Assembly: GCF_030518195.1 (NCBI RefSeq)
Contig: NZ_JAULSC010000023.1
Location: 1-45,905, forward strand
Direction of reading: 5' to 3'
From: Nocardioides cremeus
GTDB taxonomy: Bacteria > Actinomycetota > Actinomycetes > Propionibacteriales > Nocardioidaceae
DNA: 45,905 bases
Numbering within the stretch: the stretch's first letter is position 1; each line of letters opens with the position of its first letter. The notes under the pieces were generated by a model that searched no databases, was not told where the DNA came from, and saw nothing but the letters and a program-made list of their open reading frames with translations. Shown here in pieces: positions 32,019-40,296 of the stretch. Made by a program: the position numbers and the translations under genes.

Positions 32019-33151
32019 GCACCGTGAGCACCGTGAGCACCGCGGCTCACGCCCCCGACGAGCTGCTGCTCGGCTTCACCCACGCGCTGCGCGCCGCCGG
32101 GGTCGGCGTCACCCACGACCGTGGCGCCTCGTTCCTGGCCGCGACCGCGCACGTCGGGCTCGGCGACGTGGTCGCGGTGCGTGCGGCCGGCCGCGCGACG
32201 CTGTGCGCCGGCCCCGACGACCTCGACCGCTTCGACCAGGTCTTCGCCGCCTGGTTCGACCCCCGCGGCGAGCTGCCCCGCTCGCGCCCGGCGCCGGCGG
32301 GTGCCCCCTCGCCGGCCCTCCTGCCCGAGAGCGACGCCGGAGCCGGTGGCGACGGCGGTGACGACGACGAGGTCGTGCGCGCGATGGCCTCCGACGTCGA
32401 GGTGCTGCGCCACCGCGACGTGGCCTCGCTGAGCCCGGGGGAGAAGGCGCGGCTGGCCGAGATGTTCGCCTCGCTGCACGTGCGCGCGCCGCTGCGGCGC
32501 ACCTCGCGCCACGAGCGGTGGCGCCGCGGCGACGTCGACGCCGCCCGCACCGTGCGCGCCAGCCTGCGCCGGATGGGCGAGCCGGCCGAGATCGCCTGGC
32601 GCCGCCGCAGCGTGCGCCCGCGCCGGGTGGTGCTGCTGGTCGACGTGTCGGGTTCGATGAGCGGGTACGCCGACGCGCTGCTGCGCCTCGCGCACCGGCT
32701 CTCCCACGCGCTGCCGGGCTCCCGCGTCGAGACCTTCACCCTCGGCACCCGGCTCACCCACCTGACCCGCGCGCTGCGCCTGCGCGACGCCGACCGGGCG
32801 CTGGTCACCGCCGGCGAGGCCGTCCCCGACTGGTCGGGCGGCACCCGGCTGGGGGAGTCGCTGGCAGCCTTCCTCGACCGGTGGGGCCGGCGCGGGGCGG
32901 CCCGCGGCGCCGTCGTGGTGGTCTTCAGCGACGGTTGGGAGCGCGGCGACCCCGCCCTGCTGGCCGAGCAGGTCGCGCGGCTGCAGCGCGTCGCCCATCG
33001 CGTGGTGTGGGTCAACCCGCACCGCGGCAAGGCCGGCTACGAGCCGGTGCAGCAGGGCGTGCTGGCGGTCCTGCCGCACGTCGACGACTTCGTCGCCGGG
33101 CACTCCCTGGCGACCTACGCCGAGCTCTGCGAGGTGATCGCCCGTGCGTGA
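32015..33151 (+). CDS. coxE: VWA-domain protein (CoxE-like)
   Basis: This 378-residue protein has an N-terminal CoxE-type helical region, an acidic linker (about residues 95-120) and a C-terminal von Willebrand A domain. The MIDAS motif DVSGSM starts at Asp210 and VVVFSDGWERGD follows. It is the expected partner of the MoxR ATPase in maturation of the molybdenum hydroxylase. The 5' end has three tandem GTGAGCACC units (32015-32041), each offering a GTG start and giving Val-Ser-Thr repeats, so the true start is ambiguous by up to six codons. The first overlaps the coxD stop. The 3' end overlaps xdhC by 8 nt. Confidence 0.88.
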   Translation: MSTVSTVSTAAHAPDELLLGFTHALRAAGVGVTHDRGASFLAATAHVGLGDVVAVRAAGRATLCAGPDDLDRFDQVFAAWFDPRGELPRSRPAPAGAPSPALLPESDAGAGGDGGDDDEVVRAMASDVEVLRHRDVASLSPGEKARLAEMFASLHVRAPLRRTSRHERWRRGDVDAARTVRASLRRMGEPAEIAWRRRSVRPRRVVLLVDVSGSMSGYADALLRLAHRLSHALPGSRVETFTLGTRLTHLTRALRLRDADRALVTAGEAVPDWSGGTRLGESLAAFLDRWGRRGAARGAVVVVFSDGWERGDPALLAEQVARLQRVAHRVVWVNPHRGKAGYEPVQQGVLAVLPHVDDFVAGHSLATYAELCEVIARA

Positions 33152-34286
33152 CGTGCTGCCCGAGCTGATGAGGTGGTGGGAGGCCGGCGAGACCGTCGGC
33201 GTCGCCACCGTCGTGGCGACCTTCCGCTCCGCTCCCCGCCCGCCGGGCGCCTCGATGCTGGTGGGCCCCGACGACACCGCGGTCGGCTCGGTCTCCGGCG
33301 GCTGCGTCGAGGGCGCCGTCTACGAGCAGGCCCAGGAGGTCGTCGCGGGCGGCACCCCCGTGCTCGAGCGCTACGGCGTCTCCGACGACGACGCCTTCGC
33401 CGTCGGCCTGACCTGCGGCGGCATCCTCGACGTGTGGGTCGAGCGGGTCTCGCGCGAGAGCTTCCCCGAGCTGGGTGCCCTGGCGGCCGACGTCGAGGCC
33501 GGGCTCCCCGTGGCCCTCGCGACCGTCATCGACCACCCCGACCCGGCCTGGCGCGGGCGGCGCATCGTCGTACGCCCCGAGGAGGAGCCGGTGGCCGGAT
33601 CGATCGGCTCGCCGCGCGCCGACGCCGCGGTGCACGACGACGCGCTCGGGCTGCTGGCCAGCGGCACCAGCGCGACGCTGTCCTACGGCCCCGACGGCGA
33701 GCGGCGCGGCGAGGGGATGCGGGTCTTCGTGTGGGCCTTCGCGCCCAAGCCGCGGATGCTGGTGTTCGGCGCCATCGACTTCGCCGCCGCCGTCGCCCGC
33801 GTGGGCAGCTTCCTGGGCTACCACGTCACGGTCTGCGACGCCCGGCCCGTCTTCGCCACCACCAGCCGCTTCCCCGACGCCGACGAGGTCGTCGTCGACT
33901 GGCCGCACCGCTACCTGGCCGCCGAGCAGGAGGCCGGGCGCATCGACCAGCGCACCGTGCTCGCGGTGCTCACCCACGACCCGAAGTTCGACGTGCCGCT
34001 GCTCGAGGTCGCCCTGCGGCTGCCCGACGTGGCCTACGTCGGTGCGATGGGTTCGCGGCGCACCCACGACGACCGGCTCGAGCGGCTGCGCGCCGCCGGC
34101 CTCACCGACGACGAGCTCGACCGGCTCTCCAGCCCGATCGGCCTCGACCTCGGCGCCCGTACCCCCGAGGAGACGGCCATCTCGATCGCCGCCGAGATCA
34201 TCGCCGGGCGCTGGGGCGGCACGGGTGAGCACCTCGCCGCCACCGAGGGCCGCATCCACCGCGACCTGCCCCACGACCTCGACTGA
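33144..34286 (+). CDS. XdhC/CoxF-family molybdenum cofactor insertion/maturation protein
   Basis: The 380-residue protein matches the XdhC/CoxI family. The N-terminal XdhC_CoxI domain contains TVVATFRSAPRPPGASMLVG, SVSGGCVEGAVYE and LTCGGILDVWVE. The C-terminal Rossmann-like XdhC_C domain has MLVFGAIDFAAAVARVGSFLGY and YVGAMGSRRTH. These proteins bind Mo cofactor, promote its sulfuration and insert it into xanthine-dehydrogenase-type enzymes. The GTG start lies within the end of the VWA gene (8-nt overlap), showing tight coupling. The gene is followed by a palindrome-rich gap and the GAF regulator. Confidence 0.9.
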   Translation: MRDVLPELMRWWEAGETVGVATVVATFRSAPRPPGASMLVGPDDTAVGSVSGGCVEGAVYEQAQEVVAGGTPVLERYGVSDDDAFAVGLTCGGILDVWVERVSRESFPELGALAADVEAGLPVALATVIDHPDPAWRGRRIVVRPEEEPVAGSIGSPRADAAVHDDALGLLASGTSATLSYGPDGERRGEGMRVFVWAFAPKPRMLVFGAIDFAAAVARVGSFLGYHVTVCDARPVFATTSRFPDADEVVVDWPHRYLAAEQEAGRIDQRTVLAVLTHDPKFDVPLLEVALRLPDVAYVGAMGSRRTHDDRLERLRAAGLTDDELDRLSSPIGLDLGARTPEETAISIAAEIIAGRWGGTGEHLAATEGRIHRDLPHDLD

Positions 34287-34314
34287 GCGGCGTACGGGCG
34301 GGGTGGCGCGCGTG

Positions 34315-34405
34315 GAGATTCATCGGCCGGCCGACAGACCTCCTGGGTGGACGACGAAGCTTCATCGGCCACCCGGGAGGTTCATCGGCCGGCCGATGAA
34401 GCTCC
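34315..34405. repeat. palindrome-rich repeat element between xdhC and the GAF regulator
   Basis: Three copies of TTCATCGGCC start at 34319, 34361 and 34381. The last belongs to a perfect 20-bp palindrome, TTCATCGGCCGGCCGATGAA (34381-34400). In addition ACCTCCTGGGTGG (34338-34350) pairs with CCACCCGGGAGGT (34369-34381) with one mismatch. The units are 20 to 42 bp apart and begin with GAGATT, GAAGCTT or GAGGTT, resembling the 22-bp repeats at 9.2 and 13.5 kb. It may act as a terminator or a protein-binding or mobile repeat. Confidence 0.7.
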
Positions 34406-34437
34406 CGCGCCGTGGGGCCTCCAGGCAGCTCCGACTC

Positions 34438-34468
34438 TTGTGACCCGCATCACCCCCGGTGCTAGGTT
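34438..34468 (+). promoter_or_regulatory. promoter and palindromic operator of the GAF regulator gene
   Basis: TGTGACCCGCATCACC (34439-34454) is a Crp-like palindrome with half-sites GTGA and TCAC. A -10 hexamer TAGGTT (34463-34468) ends 6 nt before the ATG at 34475, and TTGTGA (34438-34443) could be a poor -35. The same motif, with one base changed, lies at the coxS promoter (39773-39786). The operator covers the -35 to -10 spacer, so the bound protein would probably repress or be autoregulatory. Confidence 0.55.
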
Positions 34469-34474
34469 CTGGCC

Positions 34475-35707
34475 ATGGAAGCCGATCTGCGGGCGCGCCG
34501 GGTCGATGCCGTGCGCGCGTGGACCTCGTTCGTCGAGCACGGCGACGGCGCCGAGGCGCTGGTGCGCCCCGAGATCTGGTCGAGCTGGTCGCGCTCGGAG
34601 CAGACGATCGGGCCCGAGGTGCCGCACGCGCCCCTCGCCGACGAGACCGAGACGGCCGCCTACTGGCGCGACTCCCCGCTGCAGGCCGCCGTCGAGCGTG
34701 TCGAGGCCGACCTGCGGCGCACCGCCGAGGACGGCGACCTCGTGGTCGCGGTCACCGACCCGCAGACCCGGATCCTGTGGACGTACGGCGGCCGCACGAT
34801 GCGTCGCAAGGCCGAGTCGGTCAACTTCGTGCCCGGCGGGTGCTGGGACGACCGCTCCGCCGGCACCAACGCCCTCGACCTGGCCAACCGCCACGACCGG
34901 GCCGCGACGGTCTTCAGCGCCGAGCACTACGCCTCGATGGTGCACAACTGGGTCTGCTGGGCCGCCCCCGTGCACGACCCGGCGAGCGGCGTCCAGCTCG
35001 GCGTGCTCGACCTCTCCACGACCTGGGAGCGCACCCACCCGATCGGGCTGGCGACCGCGCAGGTGATGGCCCGCCTGATCGAGCAGGCGCTGCCGGCCAG
35101 CGCCACGCCGCTGGGCCACGCCGTGGAGCCCGACGAGGGCGAGCCGGGGCTGGTGCTCTCGGTCCTCGGCACCGCCGAGGCGCTCCTCGACGGGCAGCGG
35201 CTGCTGCTCAACCGGCGCCAGAGCGAGATCCTCGCCCTGCTCGCGCTGCACCCCGAGGGGCTCTCCCTCGACCGGTTGCACGCGAGCGTCTACGGCGACC
35301 ACGCGGTCACCTTCTCCACGCTCAAGGCCGAGGTCTCGCACCTGCGCCACGCGCTGGGCGGCCAGCTCTCCTCGCGTCCCTACCGGCTGACCATGCCGGT
35401 GGCCACCGACGTCGACCACGTGCTGGGCCTGCTGCGCCGCGGTCGGGTGGCCCAAGCCGTCGAGGCCTACGGCGGCGACCTCCTGCCGGGCACCGACTCA
35501 CCGGCCCTGCAGGAGCTGGGGGAGTACGTCGCCGTCGCGGTCCGCGAGGCCCTGCTGGCCGACCCGCAGCCCGAGGCGGTGGCCCGCTACAGCGACCGCG
35601 CGCCGTACGACACCGAGGTCGTGGAGGCGGCGCTGGCCCGTCTCGGCGGCCGGGCCCACCCGCTCGTCCCGCTGCTCAAGGGCCGCCTGGCCGCCGCCCG
35701 ACGCTGA
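34475..35707 (+). CDS. GAF-domain transcriptional regulator with C-terminal winged helix (AcoR-like sensor part)
   Basis: The 410-residue protein begins like AcoR-type activators (VRPEIWSSWSRSEQT, residues 30-44) and has a GAF sensor region (about 65-210, including VAVTDPQTRILWTYGG and GTNALDLANRHD). It lacks the sigma-54 AAA+ module. A C-terminal DNA-binding region instead contains LNRRQSEILALLALHPEGLSLDRL and TFSTLKAEVSHLRHALGG, a winged-helix pattern like OmpR/SARP proteins. It probably senses a small molecule and controls the cox-like genes on either side. The shared palindrome at its own and the coxS promoter supports this. A -10 hexamer 6 nt before the ATG implies a leaderless mRNA. Confidence 0.82.
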   Translation: MEADLRARRVDAVRAWTSFVEHGDGAEALVRPEIWSSWSRSEQTIGPEVPHAPLADETETAAYWRDSPLQAAVERVEADLRRTAEDGDLVVAVTDPQTRILWTYGGRTMRRKAESVNFVPGGCWDDRSAGTNALDLANRHDRAATVFSAEHYASMVHNWVCWAAPVHDPASGVQLGVLDLSTTWERTHPIGLATAQVMARLIEQALPASATPLGHAVEPDEGEPGLVLSVLGTAEALLDGQRLLLNRRQSEILALLALHPEGLSLDRLHASVYGDHAVTFSTLKAEVSHLRHALGGQLSSRPYRLTMPVATDVDHVLGLLRRGRVAQAVEAYGGDLLPGTDSPALQELGEYVAVAVREALLADPQPEAVARYSDRAPYDTEVVEAALARLGGRAHPLVPLLKGRLAAARR

Positions 35708-35911
35708 CAAGAGGGGTGCCGAACGAGACCGAGTCGTTATCCCCGTGCGTCACATCTGGCCCGCAGCGACCGCCCGGGCGGACTATGGTCGAAGGTGCCC
35801 ACGGTCCCCTGCAGCGCGCTCGGGCGCACGCTGTGCACCGGCGGGCGGCTACCGGTCGTCGTGTGATGGGGACGTGCGCTCCATCCTGCAAGCGATCGGA
35901 AAGTTGAACAG

Positions 35912-36853
35912 ATGCGCCTAGGCAAGAAGTTGATGGCCGTGTCGGCCGGAGTGGCCCTGAGCCTCACCGTCACCGCGTGCGGCGACGACAGCAGCAGCGC
36001 GAGCGGTGCGAGCGCCGAGCTCGACGGGGTCTCGCTCACGGTGGGCTCGAAGGACTTCACCGAGAACATCCTGCTCGGCGAGATGTTCGCCCAGGCCCTC
36101 GAGGCCCGCGGCGCCAGCGTCGACAACAAGGTCAACCTGGGAGGCACGTCGGTCAACCGCGACGCGCTGCTCAGCGACAACATCGACGTCTACCCCGAGT
36201 ACAACGGCACCGGCTGGACGGTCCACCTCGGCAACGAGGACCCCAGCCAGGACCCCCAGGAGCTCTACGACGTCACGGCCGAGGCCGACCTGGAGCAGAA
36301 CGACATCAAGTGGATCGGGCTCTCGCCGTTCAACGACACCTACGGCTTCGCGGCCAACGGTGACCTGGCCGAGCAGGAGGGCGGCTTCGACTTCCAGTCG
36401 ATGGCCGACTACCTCGAGGCCAACCCCGACGCCACCGTCTGCATGGAGACCGAGTTCCCCGACCGGCCCGACGGCCTGGTGCTGTGGGAGGAGGCCACCG
36501 GCTACGAGCTGCCCGGCAGCCAGTCGCAGATCCTCGACACCGGCCTGATCTACTCCGAGACCTCCGACGGCAACTGCGACTTCGGCGAGGTCTTCACCAC
36601 CGACGGCCGGATCACCGCGCTCAACCTCGAGCTCGTCGAGGACCCGGGCGTCATGATCATCTACAACAGCTCCTTCACGATGAGCAACGAGATCTACGAG
36701 GAGAACGCCGAGACCTACGACGAGATCGCCGAGGCGATCTTCGCCGACCTCGACAACGAGAAGATGGCCGAGCTCAACGCGAAGGTCGACGTCGAGGGCA
36801 CTCCTGCCGAGCGCGTCGCCGAGCAGTACCTCGAGGACGCCGGCGTCCTCTGA
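35912..36853 (+). CDS. glycine betaine/choline ABC transporter substrate-binding lipoprotein
   Basis: The 313-residue protein has a lipoprotein signal peptide with lipobox VTAC (Cys23) and a Ser/Ala-rich tether, then an OpuAC/ProX-type domain. This includes VGSKDFTENILLGEMFAQALEARG, the ligand-loop GGTSVNRDALLSDNIDVYPEYNGTGW and a Cys pair (Cys in ATVCMETEF and NCDFGEVF). It would capture glycine betaine, choline or a related compatible solute outside the membrane. A possible -10 TATGGT lies at 35784-35789, giving a leader of about 115 nt in the 204-bp gap, where nothing else is seen. Its permease and ATPase genes are on the opposite strand, convergent to it. Confidence 0.9.
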   Translation: MRLGKKLMAVSAGVALSLTVTACGDDSSSASGASAELDGVSLTVGSKDFTENILLGEMFAQALEARGASVDNKVNLGGTSVNRDALLSDNIDVYPEYNGTGWTVHLGNEDPSQDPQELYDVTAEADLEQNDIKWIGLSPFNDTYGFAANGDLAEQEGGFDFQSMADYLEANPDATVCMETEFPDRPDGLVLWEEATGYELPGSQSQILDTGLIYSETSDGNCDFGEVFTTDGRITALNLELVEDPGVMIIYNSSFTMSNEIYEENAETYDEIAEAIFADLDNEKMAELNAKVDVEGTPAERVAEQYLEDAGVL

Positions 36854-36890
36854 CCCCGGCCCCCGCTGCGCCCGCAGCACCCGCAGACAG

Positions 36891-36926
36891 CGACGCCGCC
36901 CGGTCCTCTCGGACCGGGCGGCGTCG
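36891..36926. terminator. bidirectional hairpin terminator
   Basis: CGACGCCGCCCGGTCC (36891-36906) pairs perfectly with GGACCGGGCGGCGTCG (36911-36926) around the loop TCTC, a 16-bp stem. It lies between the convergent binding-protein and permease genes and can serve both. Confidence 0.9.
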
Positions 36927-36947
36927 TCGTGCGTGGTGGTGCGGGGC

Positions 36948-37793
36948 CTACAGGCCGCGCGGGCGCAGGTAGCGCTCGGCCATGGCGCCGAGCCAGTCGA
37001 AGGTCAGTGCCACGATCGCGACCATCACCGCGCCGACGATCAGCACCGGGTCCTGGTTGAGCTTCAGGCCCGAGCTGATGGTGATGCCCAGCGCGCCGCC
37101 GCCGATCAGGAAGGCCAGCGTGGCCATGCCGATGTTGAGCACCATGGCGGTGCGCACCCCGGCGAGGATCACCGGCACCGCGAGGGGCAGCTCGATGCGG
37201 GTCAGCACCAGTCGGCGGGTCATGCCCATGCCCCGGCCGGCCTCGATGACGCTGCGGTCGACCCCGTCGAGACCGACCATCGTGTTGCGCAGCACCGGCA
37301 GCAGCGCGAAGAGCGCCAGGCAGTAGACGACGGTCGCCGTTCCGTTGCCGAGCAGGAAGAGCCCGCCCACCAGCAGCCCGTACGCCGGGAACGCCTGGCC
37401 GGAGTTGGCCACCGTCATGAGCGTCGGCGCGACCCGGCGGAAAGCCGGGCGGGTCAGCAGGACCCCCAGCGGGATCGCGATCACGATCACCAGCAGCGTC
37501 GAGTACGCCGCGATCTCTAGGTGCTGCAGCGTCTGCGGCCACAGCTTGCCCGACCAGCTCAGCGCGGAGCGCTGCTGCATCACGGCGCTCTCGAGGTCGA
37601 GGCTGCGGTGGTAGAGCGCCAGCAGCCCGGCGAGGCCGGCGATCAGCACGGGCGCGATCCACAGTCCCCACCGGTCGATCAGCTCGGCGGCGTTGCGCCG
37701 GCGCGGGTCGGGTGAGAAGCCCTCGGGCGGAGTGGTCGAGACCGGGGTCCGGTTGCGGACCCAGCCCAGGCTGCTGGAGAAGACGCCGGTCAT
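36948..37793 (-). CDS. glycine betaine/choline ABC transporter permease (OpuC-type, second permease)
   Basis: This 281-residue membrane protein has a cytoplasmic N-terminus, five to six transmembrane helices (starting at WIAPVLIAGLAGLLALY and QTLQHLEIAAYSTLLVIVIAIPLGVLL) and the binding-protein-dependent permease loop VIEAGRGMGMTRRLVLTRIELPLAVP, the EAA motif that contacts the ATPase. Its ATG overlaps the stop of the ATPase gene by 4 nt. It forms the transmembrane channel with the permease at 38988-39647. The N-terminus (about 40 polar residues) is longer than that of the partner. Confidence 0.9.
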   Translation of the reverse strand: MTGVFSSSLGWVRNRTPVSTTPPEGFSPDPRRRNAAELIDRWGLWIAPVLIAGLAGLLALYHRSLDLESAVMQQRSALSWSGKLWPQTLQHLEIAAYSTLLVIVIAIPLGVLLTRPAFRRVAPTLMTVANSGQAFPAYGLLVGGLFLLGNGTATVVYCLALFALLPVLRNTMVGLDGVDRSVIEAGRGMGMTRRLVLTRIELPLAVPVILAGVRTAMVLNIGMATLAFLIGGGALGITISSGLKLNQDPVLIVGAVMVAIVALTFDWLGAMAERYLRPRGL

Positions 37794-38953
37794 GCGTTCG
37801 CCTCCATCTCCTCGTAGTGCAAGCGTGCCTCGTACTGCGCGCGGCGGATGGCCTTGTTGAGGTGCGACATCTCCACGACGCCGGCGAAGGCGCCGTGCTT
37901 GTCGACCACGACGCTCTGGCCCGCTGCGCTCTGGACCATCAGCTCGAGCGCGTGGAAGAGGCTGTCGTCGCTGTTCAGCAGGTCGCCGACGTCCTCGCCG
38001 AGATCGTCGTACGACGCCGGCGACTTGGCCAGCTCGTCGCGGTGCAACCAGCGCAGCGGACGACGCTGGGCGTCGACCAGCACCAGCCACTCCAGGCCGG
38101 CCTCGTCGAGCTTGGCCACTCCCGTGGCGCAGGGGTCGGCGTCGGAGATCGAGGGGTAGTCGGTCTGCTTCAGCGAGCTGACCTTGAGGAAGTTCAGTCC
38201 CTTGATGGTCGAGCCGGTGCCGATGAAGTCGTCGACGAAGTCGTCGACCGGGTAGGCCAGGATCCGCTCGGGCGTGTCGATCTGGCGGATCGTGCTCCGA
38301 TCGCCCAGGATCGCGATCCGGTCGCCCATCTTGATCGCCTCGTCGATGTCGTGGGTGACGAAGACGATCGTCTTGTGCAGCTCCTCCTGCAGGCGCAGGA
38401 ACTCGTTCTGCAGACGGTCGCGGGTGATCGGGTCGATCGCGCCGAAGGGCTCGTCCATCAGCATGATGTCGGGGTCGGCGCCGAGGGCCCGGGCCACCCC
38501 GACCCGCTGGGCCTGGCCGCCCGAGAGCTCCTTGGGGAAGCGGTCGCGGTACTGGTCGGGGTCCAGGCCGACCGTCGTCAGCAGCGACTCGACCTGCTCG
38601 GTGATGCGCTCCTTCTCCCAGCCCAGCATCTTGGGCACGGTCGCGATGTTCTGCGCGATCGTCTGGTGCGGGAAGAGGCCGATCTGCTGGATGACGTAGC
38701 CGATGCGACGACGCAGCTTGTCGGGGTTGACCTTGGTGACGTCCTCGCCGTCGAGCAGGATGCGTCCGTTGCTGGGCTCGATCATCCGGTTGATCAGGCG
38801 CAGGGTGGTGCTCTTGCCGCAGCCGGACGGACCGACCAGGACCAGGATCTCGCCCTCGTGGACGTCGAGGGTCAGGTCCTCGACGGCCGGGATCTTGGTG
38901 CCGGGGTAGGTCTTGCCCACCCGGTCGAGGTGGATCTTGGGCTCGGGGCTCAT
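37790..38953 (-). CDS. glycine betaine/choline ABC transporter ATP-binding protein with CBS domains
   Basis: The 387-residue ATPase has Walker A GPSGCGKST (41-49), a Q-loop in YVIQQIGLFPHQTI, the signature LSGGQAQRVGVARAL, Walker B IMLMDEPF and the switch His in VFVTHDIDEA. The C-terminal 120 residues form a CBS-domain pair (including LEWLVLVDAQRRPLRWL and GQSVVVDKHGAFAGVVEM). In OpuA-type transporters this pair senses ionic strength and gates uptake under osmotic stress. It is preceded by the first permease gene (34 bp gap) and overlaps the second. Confidence 0.93.
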   Translation of the reverse strand: MSPEPKIHLDRVGKTYPGTKIPAVEDLTLDVHEGEILVLVGPSGCGKSTTLRLINRMIEPSNGRILLDGEDVTKVNPDKLRRRIGYVIQQIGLFPHQTIAQNIATVPKMLGWEKERITEQVESLLTTVGLDPDQYRDRFPKELSGGQAQRVGVARALGADPDIMLMDEPFGAIDPITRDRLQNEFLRLQEELHKTIVFVTHDIDEAIKMGDRIAILGDRSTIRQIDTPERILAYPVDDFVDDFIGTGSTIKGLNFLKVSSLKQTDYPSISDADPCATGVAKLDEAGLEWLVLVDAQRRPLRWLHRDELAKSPASYDDLGEDVGDLLNSDDSLFHALELMVQSAAGQSVVVDKHGAFAGVVEMSHLNKAIRRAQYEARLHYEEMEANA

Positions 38954-38987
38954 GGGTTCCTCTCGATGGAGCGTTGGTGGGTGGTGC

Positions 38988-39647
38988 TCAGACGAGCAGG
39001 CCGCGGGGCGTGAACACCCGCTGCACGGTCGCGAGCACGGCGTCGAGCACCAGCCCGAGTGCCACGGTGAAGACGACGCCGACGACGACGGCGTTGCCGG
39101 CGTTCGGGAAGCCGTTGCGGGTCAGGCCGTCCTGGATGAAGGAGCCGAGTCCGTCGCCGCCCACGAGCACCGCGATGGCCGTCAGGCCGACGATGAGCAG
39201 GGTGGAGACGCGGATGCCGGCCATCACGACGGGGAAGGCCAGCGGCAGCCGCACCTTGAGCAGCTGCTGGCGCGGGCTCATCCCCATGCCGCGGGCCGAC
39301 TCCACGACCGCCGGGCTCACCGAGTCGAGACCGGTCACGGTGTTGCGCAGGATCGGCAGCAGGCCGTAGAGGACCAGCGCCACGATCGCCGGCCGGTTGC
39401 CGATGCCGAAGAGCGGGATGAACAGCGCGAAGAGCGCCAGCGAGGGGATGGTCAGGAAGATGCCGGTGATCGACAGGGCCAGGGCCCGCACGATCGGCCG
39501 GCTCTGCGCCCAGGCGCCCAGCAGCACCGCCACGACGGTGGCGACACCGACCGAGATGGCGACGATCTGGAGGTGGTTGACGAGCTCCTCGAGGATGAAC
39601 TCGAGGTTGTCTTGGACATAGGTGAACCAGTTGCCGAGTGCTTCCAC
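38988..39647 (-). CDS. glycine betaine/choline ABC transporter permease (OpuC-type, first permease)
   Basis: This 219-residue permease is the first gene of the transporter operon. It has about six transmembrane helices (for example LQIVAISVGVATVVAVLLGAW and ITGIFLTIPSLALFALFIPLF) and the coupling loop VVESARGMGMSPRQQLLKVRLPLAFP. The GTG at 39647 is chosen because AAAGG lies 7 nt upstream and the family start (LGNWFTYVQDN) follows. Eleven further upstream residues in frame lack a ribosome site. A -10 TAAGGT (39684 to 39679, minus strand) is well placed. The promoter is divergent from coxS. Confidence 0.9.
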   Translation of the reverse strand: MEALGNWFTYVQDNLEFILEELVNHLQIVAISVGVATVVAVLLGAWAQSRPIVRALALSITGIFLTIPSLALFALFIPLFGIGNRPAIVALVLYGLLPILRNTVTGLDSVSPAVVESARGMGMSPRQQLLKVRLPLAFPVVMAGIRVSTLLIVGLTAIAVLVGGDGLGSFIQDGLTRNGFPNAGNAVVVGVVFTVALGLVLDAVLATVQRVFTPRGLLV

Positions 39648-39748
39648 GCGTGCCTTTCTGGGGTCGGACAGCCCCCTCACCTTACGGCGTCCCGGACCGG
39701 GCGTGGGTCGTACCCGGTCTCACCCCCGCCGTGAGCGCCTCGCCAACC

Positions 39749-39787
39749 GGCGACCAACCCGGTCGCCCTAGCGTGAGCCGCATCACA
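39749..39787 (+). promoter_or_regulatory. coxS promoter region with two palindromes
   Basis: GGCGACC (39749-39755) and GGTCGCC (39761-39767) form a perfect inverted repeat with a 5-bp spacer. A -10 hexamer TAGCGT lies at 39769-39774. CGTGAGCCGCATCACA (39772-39787) is a Crp-like palindrome overlapping the -10 and the predicted transcription start near 39781. Its core GTGAGCCGCATCAC differs by one base from the motif at the GAF regulator promoter. The position predicts repression, while the upstream inverted repeat could be an activator site. Confidence 0.6.
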
Positions 39788-39825
39788 CCAGCATGCGCGC
39801 ACGCGCACCTGCAGAGGGAGAGTCC

Positions 39826-40296
39826 ATGACCCGGATCAGTCTCACCGTCGACGGCTCGAAGGTCGCCGACGACGTCGAGCCGCGGATGCTGCTCGTGCAG
39901 TACCTGCGCGAGCGCCTCGGCAAGACCGGCACCGTCGTCGGCTGCGACACCAGCAACTGCGGTGCCTGCACCGTCCACCTCGACGGCACCAGCGTGAAGT
40001 CGTGCAACGTGCTGGCCGTGCAGGCCGACGGGGCCGAGGTCACCACGATCGAGGGCCTGGCCACGGGGGAGGACCTGCACCCGGTGCAGGAGGCCTTCCG
40101 CGAGTGCCACGGGCTGCAGTGCGGCTTCTGCACCCCGGGGATGATCATGCAGAGCGTGGCGCTGCTGGAGGAGAACCCGCAGCCCAGCGAGGAGGAGATC
40201 CGGCTCGGCCTCGAGGGCAACCTGTGCCGGTGCACCGGCTACCACAACATCGTCAAGGCCGTGCAGCAGGCGGCCGGGCAGGGGGCGGCGTCATGA
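39826..40296 (+). CDS. coxS: (2Fe-2S) small subunit of CO-dehydrogenase/xanthine-dehydrogenase-type hydroxylase
   Basis: The 156-residue iron-sulfur subunit has a plant-ferredoxin-type N-terminal cluster (Cys40, Cys45, Cys48, Cys60) and a C-terminal helical cluster domain (CGFC at 99-102, CRC at 134-136). Together these carry electrons from the molybdenum site to FAD. GAGGGAGAG precedes the ATG. The stop overlaps the large-subunit start (ATGA). The gene order small-large-medium is that of form II enzymes rather than the M-S-L order of true CO dehydrogenases. Confidence 0.93.
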   Translation: MTRISLTVDGSKVADDVEPRMLLVQYLRERLGKTGTVVGCDTSNCGACTVHLDGTSVKSCNVLAVQADGAEVTTIEGLATGEDLHPVQEAFRECHGLQCGFCTPGMIMQSVALLEENPQPSEEEIRLGLEGNLCRCTGYHNIVKAVQQAAGQGAAS

